Of a stretch of DNA of 7,477 bases, positions 1 to 5,400 are shown one piece after another (position 1 is the first letter of the stretch; each line of letters starts with the position of its first letter). Origin of the DNA: Saprospiraceae bacterium. GTDB taxonomy: Bacteria > Bacteroidota > Bacteroidia > Chitinophagales > Saprospiraceae. Where the stretch lies: the NCBI GenBank assembly GCA_947441325.1, contig CANETR010000083.1, forward strand, positions 1 through 7,477. The letters run 5' to 3'. The notes below the pieces were generated by a model that saw only the letters and a program-made list of their open reading frames with translations, was not told where the DNA came from and searched no databases. The translations under genes were made by a program, and so were the position numbers.

Positions 1-1
1 A

Positions 2-712
2 CAATTACTAAAAGGCGATGCCGCCGCAGATAACCTGCAATATGTGTACGATGCAGTAGCGCTTACTAAGAAAGAATTGAACGGAAGAGTGCCACTATTA
101 GGTTTTGCTGGCGCACCATTTACTATCATGGCATACATGGTAGAAGGGAAGGGTAGTAAAAACTTCTCGGCTGCCAAGAAAATGATGTACAGATCGCCCG
201 AAATGGCTCATGCGCTCTTAGATGCTATTACGGAGTCTACAATTGCCTATCTGAAAAGAAAAGTAGCTGCCGGGGCCGATTTAGTGCAAATATTCGACTC
301 ATGGGCAGGTGTACTTTCGGCAGAGGATTTCAGGGAATTTTCTTTGCCATATATCAAACGAATTGCAGCTGCGCTGCAGCCTTTAGCTCCTGTAACTATT
401 TTTGCCAAAGATGCTTTTCATTCCTTACCGCAAATTGCCGAATCAAACTGTAATGTTATTGGTTTGGGTTGGACTATGCCAGTAGAGACAGCAAGGGCTC
501 AATTAGGTGCAAATGCAGTTTTGCAGGGCAATTTAGACCCCTCTATCTTATACGCCGATTTGCCTGTGATTAAAAAACGTACTGTGGACATGTTGAAATC
601 TTTTGGAAATCATCATATTGCAAATTTAGGGCATGGCGTAAATCCAGATACCCCGCTCGATGCGGTGAAATGTTTTGTAGATACTGTTAAAGCTTTTAGT
701 TATACAGATTGA
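2..712 (+). CDS. hemE: Uroporphyrinogen decarboxylase, 5'-truncated by the window edge
   Basis: Cytoplasmic haem-biosynthesis enzyme that decarboxylates the four acetate side chains of uroporphyrinogen III to give coproporphyrinogen III. The reading frame is open from base 2 and 236 residues are visible; the family is usually about 340-350 residues, so roughly the first 105, including the catalytic aspartate, lie outside. An internal GTG at 44 is not the true start, because the preceding codons already read as normal protein in frame. Counting from the first visible codon, family motifs are GFAGAPFT (34-41), YMVEG (45-49, with the active-site-region Tyr), FDSWAG (98-103), GNLDP (186-190) and LGHGVNPDTP (from 219, with the conserved His at 221). 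The stop is TGA at 710-712. The next gene has its own promoter, so hemE is probably the end of its transcript. Nothing in the visible part suggests a damaged gene. Confidence 0.96.
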   Translation, partial: QLLKGDAAADNLQYVYDAVALTKKELNGRVPLLGFAGAPFTIMAYMVEGKGSKNFSAAKKMMYRSPEMAHALLDAITESTIAYLKRKVAAGADLVQIFDSWAGVLSAEDFREFSLPYIKRIAAALQPLAPVTIFAKDAFHSLPQIAESNCNVIGLGWTMPVETARAQLGANAVLQGNLDPSILYADLPVIKKRTVDMLKSFGNHHIANLGHGVNPDTPLDAVKCFVDTVKAFSYTD

Positions 713-726
713 ATGGGCTGATTGCT

Positions 727-756
727 AAAAAATATAAGTTAATCTTCAATTTTTTT
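727..756 (+). terminator. Possible AT-rich terminator hairpin after hemE
   Basis: AAAAAAT at 727-733 can pair with ATTTTTT from 749, and AAG (736-738) with CTT (744-746), leaving two internal mismatches and a 5-base loop; a run of seven T ends at 756. The stem is almost all A-T and so weak. It also overlaps where the upstream promoter element of the next gene would fall, so the T-run may belong to the promoter instead. Confidence 0.28.
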
Positions 757-782
757 CAACTTTTATCCCTTAAATACATTTG
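754..782 (+). promoter_or_regulatory. Bacteroidota-type promoter for the acidic protein gene
   Basis: TACATTTG at 775-782 matches the Bacteroidota -7 consensus TAnnTTTG exactly. The -33 element (TTG/TTTG) is not clear; the best candidate is TTTC at 754-757, ending 17 bases upstream. Transcription would start at about 788-790, giving a leader of about 60 bases before the GTG at 852. The -7 match is seen directly; its use as a promoter is inferred. Confidence 0.55.
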
Positions 783-851
783 TAGTATTATATTCGCCCT
801 CAAATGAGATTTAGTAAAATATTTATTGTTTAAATAAAAATAAAGACAGTC

Positions 852-1313
852 GTGAATTCCAAAAAGAGAGTAATCAAGGATTACGAATCACTGCCCGAAG
901 ACATTAAGAATGGCATAAAAATGACCTATCCGCGTGGTTTCGCCCAGCATTTGGTGTATTATACTGACCGCAATGGAAAAAGGGTATCGGCACTTCCTTT
1001 CGAAACCGAAGAAATTTATTATCTGGTTAGAATGACAGTCAGAGAAGCTGTTCAAATAATCGAAGACGATGAAGATTACGATAGCGAAGGCGTTCTCCGC
1101 GATGATTTCGCTATGAGCGGTTCTGACGATGAAGAGATTTTTGACAGTGTAAAAGAAGAAGAAGAAGCAGTGCCATTCAAAGAAGCACCTGTTAGCGCTT
1201 ACGATGTAGATGATCTTAATGATGATGACGATGATGACGACGACGATGATGACGACGATGATAAAGATGTAGTCCCCGGAACTGATGATGAAGAAGAGGA
1301 CGACGACGAATAA
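852..1313 (+). CDS. Small conserved-type protein with a poly-aspartate C-terminal tail, delta-subunit-like layout
   Basis: A 153-residue protein with two unlike halves. Residues 1 to about 72 look folded, with mixed charge and hydrophobic residues (LPEDIKNGI, YPRGFAQHLVYY, a TDRNGKRVSALPF hairpin-like stretch, YYLVRMT). From about 72 on, the chain is dominated by Asp and Glu and probably disordered, with 14 consecutive Asp at residues 124-137 and the ending DDEEEDDDE. GTG at 852 is the only usable start, since the frame has a stop (TAA) at 831 and no ATG between. I recall similar acidic-tailed proteins as common in Bacteroidota, usually hypothetical or misnamed DNA primase; there is no primase motif here. 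The folded head plus acidic tail parallels the Firmicutes RNA polymerase delta subunit, but that is analogy, not homology seen in the sequence. It is a single-gene unit with its own promoter and terminator. Confidence 0.85.
   Translation: MNSKKRVIKDYESLPEDIKNGIKMTYPRGFAQHLVYYTDRNGKRVSALPFETEEIYYLVRMTVREAVQIIEDDEDYDSEGVLRDDFAMSGSDDEEIFDSVKEEEEAVPFKEAPVSAYDVDDLNDDDDDDDDDDDDDDKDVVPGTDDEEEDDDE
1221..1262 (+). repeat. GAY codon repeat encoding 14 aspartates
   Basis: Fourteen consecutive Asp codons in a mixed order of GAT and GAC (eight GAT, six GAC), inside the acidic tail. Because the two codons are interspersed rather than forming one pure trinucleotide run, the tract does not look like a very recent slippage expansion. 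Its complement produces a serine-rich open frame on the other strand that is only a shadow. Confidence 0.9.
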
Positions 1314-1330
1314 ATTTTCTGTAAAATAGG

Positions 1331-1375
1331 ACAGAAGGCTGTTTCAACCCTTTGAAATGGCCTTCTGTATTTTTT
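1331..1375 (+). terminator. Strong intrinsic terminator after the acidic protein gene
   Basis: A 17-base arm at 1331-1347 pairs along its whole length with 1352-1368 around a CCCT loop. The outer nine pairs (ACAGAAGGC with GCCTTCTGT) and the inner six (TTTCAA with TTGAAA) are Watson-Crick, and the two pairs between them are G-U wobbles. Six T follow at 1370-1375. It starts 17 bases after the stop codon and separates this gene from the exonuclease operon. Confidence 0.9.
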
Positions 1376-1410
1376 GCCTGATTTCATAAATGCCTTACAA
1401 AAACATTAGT

Positions 1411-1962
1411 ATGAACTTTATAATATTTGATCTGGAGGCAACCTGTTGGCAAACCGAAACGGAAAGGAAAGGTCGCACACAGGAAATAATCGAAATTGGC
1501 GCAGTTAAAATTAATGAGAGAGGTAAAGTTGATAGCAGATTTGAAAGTTTTATCCGCCCCATTATACACCCTAATCTAAGTGACTTTTGCCGTAGCTTGA
1601 CAGGTATTAGTCAGATTGATGTGAATCGTGCCGAAACTTTTCCTGCTGTTGTAAGTGAGTTTCAGGATTGGATTGGACTAAATGATGATGAAGAATACCT
1701 GCTTTGCTCCTGGGGTTTTTTCGATCAGAGGGCTTTTTCTAAAAACTGTCAATTGCACGAGTTGGATGATGAATGGACAAAGGCCCATATTAGTTTAAAG
1801 CATCAATATCCCCGAATCAAGGGGCTTGGTTATGCTCCAGGTTTGAAAAATACAGTTGAAAAAGAAGGTTTCGAATTTGAAGGCGCACATCATCGTGGTA
1901 TTGACGATGCCTTGAATTTGGCAAAAATATTTCTAAAATATCAGAATCAATGGCAGTTCTGA
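1411..1962 (+). CDS. DEDDh 3'-5' exonuclease, ERI-1/KapD-like
   Basis: Probable metal-dependent 3'-5' exonuclease of the DnaQ-like superfamily, acting on RNA or single-stranded nucleic acid in the cytoplasm. With the start at 1411 it has 183 residues and one domain. Exo I is FDLEATCW (D7, E9), characteristic of the ERI-1/KapD branch; Exo II has D105 in SWGFFDQ; Exo III is HHRGIDDALN with H161 and D166. The stretch LTGISQ..V..AETFPAVV..F between Exo I and II is also typical. The five catalytic DEDDh positions all look filled. An in-frame ATG at 1390 would add seven residues, but the family normally begins right at MNxIIFDLE, the 1390 start lies only 15 bases after the terminator T-run, and the bases before 1411 are A-rich. 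It is the first gene of a three-gene set and overlaps the next by 13 bases. The physiological substrate is not evident. Confidence 0.9.
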   Translation: MNFIIFDLEATCWQTETERKGRTQEIIEIGAVKINERGKVDSRFESFIRPIIHPNLSDFCRSLTGISQIDVNRAETFPAVVSEFQDWIGLNDDEEYLLCSWGFFDQRAFSKNCQLHELDDEWTKAHISLKHQYPRIKGLGYAPGLKNTVEKEGFEFEGAHHRGIDDALNLAKIFLKYQNQWQF

Positions 1963-2558
1963 ATCACTATGAACAAAAGTTCGAAGAGCTGATTGAGGGT
2001 ATCGTCAATCATGATTTTGGCGTCTGTGATTCTTTTTTGCCCGAAGATTTTGCTCGTGCCTTGAGATTGCAATTATTGTCTGAATTTGAGCAAAATAAAT
2101 TTTCCCCTGCTTCGATAGGACAGGGAAACCATCAAAGACAACATTTAGAAATAAGAAATGACTGCATTTTATGGATTGAGCCCGATAGCAGCAATAAGCT
2201 AGAGCGTGAATTCCTCGATCTTGTAAATAACTTTATACAATATTTAAATCGCAGTTGTTTTACGGGATTGCAGCATTTTGAATTTCATTATGCCTGCTAT
2301 CCAAAGGGAAGTTTTTATCGTAAACATGTCGATAGTTTTGTCAATGATAAAAGCCGACAATTCTCCTTGATTGTTTATCTCAATCCCGATTGGACAGAAG
2401 ATGATGGGGGGCAATTGAAGTTGTATTTGAAGGACAAGACAGTTGAAATATTACCGCTTTTAGGCCGGGCAGTCTGTTTCCCAAGTCATCTAATTCCGCA
2501 TGAGGTATTATCTGCTCAAAATAACAGGCTTAGTATTACAGGTTGGTTGAAAAAATAA
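1950..2558 (+). CDS. 2-oxoglutarate/Fe(II)-dependent oxygenase, prolyl-4-hydroxylase-like
   Basis: A 202-residue cytoplasmic oxygenase of the PHD/SM-20-like group. These enzymes use O2 and 2-oxoglutarate with Fe(II) to hydroxylate a protein side chain; the best studied bacterial relative, from Pseudomonas, hydroxylates a proline in EF-Tu. The iron ligands are H126 and D128 (KHVDSF) and H184 (IPHEV); R193, nine residues after the last histidine, fits the 2-oxoglutarate carboxylate anchor. FSPASIGQG (51-59) and IRNDCILWIE (68-77) fit the conserved N-terminal part of the family, and DDGGQLKLY (151-159) its core strand turn. The ATG overlaps the 3' end of the exonuclease gene, which implies translational coupling; the DinB-like gene follows after 4 bases. 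The class is clear. The protein substrate, EF-Tu or another, is not shown by the sequence. Confidence 0.92.
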   Translation: MAVLNHYEQKFEELIEGIVNHDFGVCDSFLPEDFARALRLQLLSEFEQNKFSPASIGQGNHQRQHLEIRNDCILWIEPDSSNKLEREFLDLVNNFIQYLNRSCFTGLQHFEFHYACYPKGSFYRKHVDSFVNDKSRQFSLIVYLNPDWTEDDGGQLKLYLKDKTVEILPLLGRAVCFPSHLIPHEVLSAQNNRLSITGWLKK

Positions 2559-2562
2559 AAGG

Positions 2563-3087
2563 ATGCAAAAAGATCAAATCATAGAAGAATTGGTGAAATC
2601 ATACACTGCCTTCTGCAATGAGCTCAATGTTTTTACCGAGGGTGAATATAATAAAGCCTTGAGCGGAAAATGGGATGCTTCGCAGCATGCAGATCATTTA
2701 AATAAGAGCCTTTTGCCTTTAATTCTTGCTTTGCGTTTGCCTTCTTTTTTGTGTAAATTGCTTTTTGGTAAATCTAATAGAAAATCAAGGACTTACGATG
2801 ATGTAAAGGCTAAGTATTTAGAAAAAATCAATGCAGGGTCTAAGGCGGTGAAACCCTTTATTCCATCAAAATATAGCTACGAATCAAAATTGCGCCTCAT
2901 TAAAAAAATCAATAAAAATACAGATCTTTTGATCTCACTATTAAATAGATATTCAGAGTCTCAACTAGATGAAATATTACTTCCGCATCCTATTTTGGGC
3001 AAAATTAGCCTAAGAGAAATGCTTTATTTTACAGTTTATCATGCTGAGCATCACAGAAATTCGCTGTTGAAAAATCTTGAGAATTAA
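2563..3087 (+). CDS. DinB-like (DinB_2/YfiT-type) putative metal-site protein
   Basis: A 174-residue protein of the DinB-like four-helix-bundle superfamily, whose members often bind a divalent metal through three histidines; some are thiol transferases, many have no known role. The likely triad is H45 (ASQHADHLNKS, end of helix 1 region) with H160 and H164 (VYHAEHHRNSL, final helix). The segment around 52-72 (LALRLPSFLCKLLFGKSNRK) and the following YDDVKAKYLEKINAG match a subgroup I recall as common in Bacteroidota. AAAAGG at 2557-2562 touches the ATG at 2563 with no spacing, so it can hardly serve as a normal ribosome binding site; coupling to the oxygenase 4 bases upstream is more likely. 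Despite the superfamily name, nothing links this protein to DNA damage or to DNA polymerase IV. No clear terminator follows. Confidence 0.88.
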   Translation: MQKDQIIEELVKSYTAFCNELNVFTEGEYNKALSGKWDASQHADHLNKSLLPLILALRLPSFLCKLLFGKSNRKSRTYDDVKAKYLEKINAGSKAVKPFIPSKYSYESKLRLIKKINKNTDLLISLLNRYSESQLDEILLPHPILGKISLREMLYFTVYHAEHHRNSLLKNLEN

Positions 3088-3194
3088 GCATTGTTCGCTC
3101 AGAATAGTTCATTATTTTTAATGTATTTATTATTCTTGAAATCATTTTGTCAAATAAATAATTAAAAGGGATTTTTATTCTATAATATTTTGTT

Positions 3195-3235
3195 TAAATT
3201 TAGTTATGTTACTTTATTGGGTTACAATTATTAAC
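3195..3235 (+). promoter_or_regulatory. Candidate promoter and operator of the toxin-antitoxin pair
   Basis: TAAATTTA at 3195-3202 matches the TAnnTTTG -7 element in all but the last base; no clear -33 partner is seen. Just downstream, GTTAC occurs at 3208-3212 and again at 3221-3225, 13 bases apart, and TAAC at 3232-3235 gives an opposed GTTA half-site. Repeats of this sort could be an antitoxin operator, but they are short and the region is very AT-rich, so chance is quite possible. Confidence 0.25.
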
Positions 3236-3253
3236 TCATCAAAAATATAAATT

Positions 3254-3478
3254 ATGAAAGCCTTTAGCATAGAGTTAAGAAATCAAGAATTGATTATCAA
3301 TATGGATACATCTGGTATTCCAAAAGACAAGATAAGGAAATTGATTCAGCAAATAAGATTGGAGTTTTTAGCGCAAAAAGCTGCAATTAATGAAAATCTA
3401 GATTCTTTAGCTGAAGAAATAAATGAACATTGGTGGATCCAAAACAAGGATGAAATCTTAAAAAATTTGAAAAAATGA
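3254..3478 (+). CDS. Probable antitoxin paired with the PIN-domain toxin
   Basis: A 74-residue protein that I do not recognise at family level. It is called an antitoxin from position and size: it lies directly before a PIN-domain gene and its TGA overlaps the toxin's ATG by 4 bases, the usual arrangement in VapBC-type modules. Residues 4-17 could form two short strands (FSIELR, ELIINM), followed by charged helices from about 23 to 73. A tryptophan pair at 60-61 (EHWWIQ) near the C-terminus would suit toxin binding, since VapB C-terminal tails commonly wrap around the PIN protein. No AbrB, ribbon-helix-helix or Phd/YefM signature was recognised, so whether it binds DNA is open. The start at 3254 follows an A-rich leader. 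Base composition is AT-rich like the toxin: bases 3301-3360 contain only 18 G or C. Confidence 0.72.
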   Translation: MKAFSIELRNQELIINMDTSGIPKDKIRKLIQQIRLEFLAQKAAINENLDSLAEEINEHWWIQNKDEILKNLKK

Positions 3479-3879
3479 AAGTGGTAGTTGATACTAATGT
3501 AGTTTTTTCTGCTTTACTCTCAGATAATTCTAAACAAAGAGAAATATTACTTAAGACTGATTACGAATTTTTATCCCCCAATTTTATTTTTATTGAGCTC
3601 TTTAAGTACAAAGAAAAAATAAAAAAATATTCAAGACTGAACGATACGGAGATTTTAGAGTACTTTAGTATAATAATTGAGAATATTCAATTCATTAGAC
3701 CTGATACAGTTACAGAAATAAATTTGCAGTCAGCTTATGATTTATGTAAAGATGTAGATGAGAAAGATACTGTATTCATAGCCTTAGCATTAGAGTTTGA
3801 TGCAAATTTATGGACTGGAGATAAAAAATTGATGACTCATTTGGAATCCAAAGGATTTTCAATTTTTTTTATTTTATGA
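3475..3879 (+). CDS. PIN-domain ribonuclease toxin, VapC-like
   Basis: A 134-residue single PIN domain, close to the usual VapC length. VapC toxins are Mg2+-dependent endoribonucleases, often cutting tRNA or rRNA when their antitoxin is lost. The acidic residues fit the PIN active site: D6 in MKVVVDTNVVFSALL, E41 in FIFIELFKYK, D98 in DVDEKDTVFIALAL (D95 is the alternative) and D116 in LWTGDKKLM. The pattern DxDxxDTxFIALAL...WTGDKKL resembles the PIN_2/COG2402 group as I remember it. It overlaps the upstream small gene by 4 bases (ATGA), so the two are probably translated together. AT-rich codon use (16 G or C in 3541-3600) sets it apart from the PLP genes and is compatible with horizontal gain. 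The frame is intact. Toxic activity and target are inferred. Confidence 0.88.
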   Translation: MKVVVDTNVVFSALLSDNSKQREILLKTDYEFLSPNFIFIELFKYKEKIKKYSRLNDTEILEYFSIIIENIQFIRPDTVTEINLQSAYDLCKDVDEKDTVFIALALEFDANLWTGDKKLMTHLESKGFSIFFIL

Positions 3880-3924
3880 ATTTTTTAGTTAACAAATTAT
3901 CTGCTTTTTCCTTATTAGTTTTTC

Positions 3925-3932
3925 TAAATTTG
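3925..3932 (+). promoter_or_regulatory. Bacteroidota-type -7 element for the PLP-enzyme operon
   Basis: TAAATTTG is an exact match to TAnnTTTG, placed 46 bases before the ATG at 3979. The expected -33 TTG is not present at the right distance; a T-rich stretch at 3904-3909 is the nearest. Transcription would start near 3938-3940. This makes the two PLP genes an expression unit separate from the toxin-antitoxin pair. Confidence 0.5.
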
Positions 3933-3978
3933 CAGCTCAGATAACCGAATCCGCCATTTCACAAGTATATAAAATTGC

Positions 3979-5400
3979 ATGTCGTTGTCATCTAACCAAG
4001 AACTAAGAAAAAAGCTGGAAGGCTACATGCAAACCGGCTGTGATGAACGTATTTATTTAGACCAAAATGGCGCTACAAGATACGGCATAAATCCTTTGCT
4101 ATACGAAGACAGAATCAATCGTGGTTCCTGTACATGTGGCTCTTTCAGCAAGGAAAACGAGGCTGAGATGTACAGACTGCTATCGAGAAATCTCGAGGAT
4201 AAGGATAATTATGAGGCTCTGCTCAATGAGCAGACTGCAAAACTCAAAGAATTGCTTAACTATCCAGGTGAAGATAAGTTCGAAATCTTTTATGGGGCAT
4301 CAGGTACCGATCTTGTTTATTTTCCGATAATTTTTGCTTCTATTCTTTATCCAAACCGACCTATTCTGAATATTTTGTCCTGTCCCGAGGAATTGGGTTC
4401 TGGAACTTTGTATGCAGTAAGGGGAGAATACTATGCCAACTATAACCAGTTCGAAGAAGCTGTGCCTCGCGGTCAGAAAGTTTGGCCAGGTTTTAATATA
4501 AAGGTACTTCATCTCGATGCCCGCGATATCGATGGCAATATTATCAATCACGAGGCTTATATCAATGAACAGATCAGCCGTCATTCAAACTATTCTATAA
4601 TTGGCAGTTTGGTGTACGGATCAAAATCCGGAATTCAGGATAATCTTGAAATGATCGATTCTTTCGACCGTAAAGATATTATGTGGAATGTCGATTTATG
4701 TCAATTCCGCCACGACTTGAAAACCATACACAGCATCCTCGATAAACAGGGTAGTGTGATGATTACCGGCTCAAAATTTTATCAGGCGCCTCCTTTCTGT
4801 GGTGCACTGCTTGTGAATAAAGATATGATGAAATCACTCGAGAATGGAGATTTTTCTGTGGTTTCAACCTTTAAAGACCTGATGTCGGCTTATGATTTTC
4901 CGGAATCGCTTAGAGCTAAAACAGGATTGCCATACCGTCAAAATATAGGCTTGCATTTACGTTGGGCCTGTTTCCTGAATGAACGAAGCGCTTTTCAGGA
5001 AATTCCCGAAAATGAAGTAAATGATGTGATTGACCGCTGGAGTGAAACAGTAAGAACCGAACTCGAAAGTCACGAAGAATTCGATCTCATGCCCGATCAG
5101 TTCCGAACCAATAAAACTATCATTTCCTTCCGCATCAGAAAGAATGGCGAATACCTAAATAATGATGAGCTTTCCAAGCTTTTCAAGTCCATCGTTTCGG
5201 GCAGCTATGCCAATAAATATCCTTTTGACAAGGTTTTTATGGGGCAGCCTGTGGTCTATGGGGATAGAGCATTTTTGCGTCTTGCAATAGGTTCTATGAA
5301 TATTCGCAAGTTTCATCAGATGGATGAACAAAGTTTTAATGACGATAAAAGTCTTATTCAGATCATCCGTGATAAAATAAAAAGCTTTGAAAAGGCTTAA
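3979..5400 (+). CDS. Fold type I PLP-dependent enzyme, class V aminotransferase/desulfurase-like, unassigned reaction
   Basis: A 473-residue cytoplasmic PLP enzyme. YLDQNGATRYG (26-36) resembles the class V opening (LDNAATT). GASGTD (106-111) is the probable phosphate-binding turn. D239 and Q242 in WNVDLCQFR match the Asp that contacts the pyridine nitrogen and the nearby Gln of class V enzymes. K266 in ITGSKFYQAPPFCGALLV is the likely Schiff-base lysine, followed by the usual PxxxGxLxV-type strand. R434 in FLRLAIGS is a candidate for binding a substrate carboxylate. At 473 residues it is longer than typical class V enzymes (about 380-410), with extra sequence between 130 and 200. A conserved-looking RINRGSCTCGSF (45-56) with a CxC pair is unfamiliar. 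No member of the class I recognise fits closely, so aminotransferase, lyase, desulfurase or decarboxylase chemistry are all open. Its 3' end overlaps the next gene by 14 bases. ATG at 3979 sits behind its own promoter. Confidence 0.85.
   Translation: MSLSSNQELRKKLEGYMQTGCDERIYLDQNGATRYGINPLLYEDRINRGSCTCGSFSKENEAEMYRLLSRNLEDKDNYEALLNEQTAKLKELLNYPGEDKFEIFYGASGTDLVYFPIIFASILYPNRPILNILSCPEELGSGTLYAVRGEYYANYNQFEEAVPRGQKVWPGFNIKVLHLDARDIDGNIINHEAYINEQISRHSNYSIIGSLVYGSKSGIQDNLEMIDSFDRKDIMWNVDLCQFRHDLKTIHSILDKQGSVMITGSKFYQAPPFCGALLVNKDMMKSLENGDFSVVSTFKDLMSAYDFPESLRAKTGLPYRQNIGLHLRWACFLNERSAFQEIPENEVNDVIDRWSETVRTELESHEEFDLMPDQFRTNKTIISFRIRKNGEYLNNDELSKLFKSIVSGSYANKYPFDKVFMGQPVVYGDRAFLRLAIGSMNIRKFHQMDEQSFNDDKSLIQIIRDKIKSFEKA

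Noticed and set aside
805..834. Nine-codon frame (MRFSKIFIV) in the leader of the acidic protein gene, a possible leader peptide
   Set aside because: Too short to judge, not in frame with the gene, and no attenuator-like structure accompanies it.
1368..1376. TATTTTTTG just before the exonuclease gene as a -7 element
   Set aside because: It is one base too long for TAnnTTTG, lies in the terminator T-run, and the nearest upstream TTTG is only 13 bases away.
1199..1387. Serine-rich open frame on the minus strand opposite the poly-Asp tract
   Set aside because: It is only the complement of the GAY repeat, overlapping a convincing gene and the terminator.
3181..3186. TATAAT with TTGTCA at 3147-3152 as a sigma-70-type promoter
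   Set aside because: The spacing is 28 bases, far from 17, and the surroundings are so AT-rich that TATAAT is expected by chance.
3888..3893. GTTAAC palindrome after the toxin gene as a terminator or insertion mark
   Set aside because: The arms do not extend beyond a few imperfect A-T pairs and there is no matching repeat at the other side of the module.
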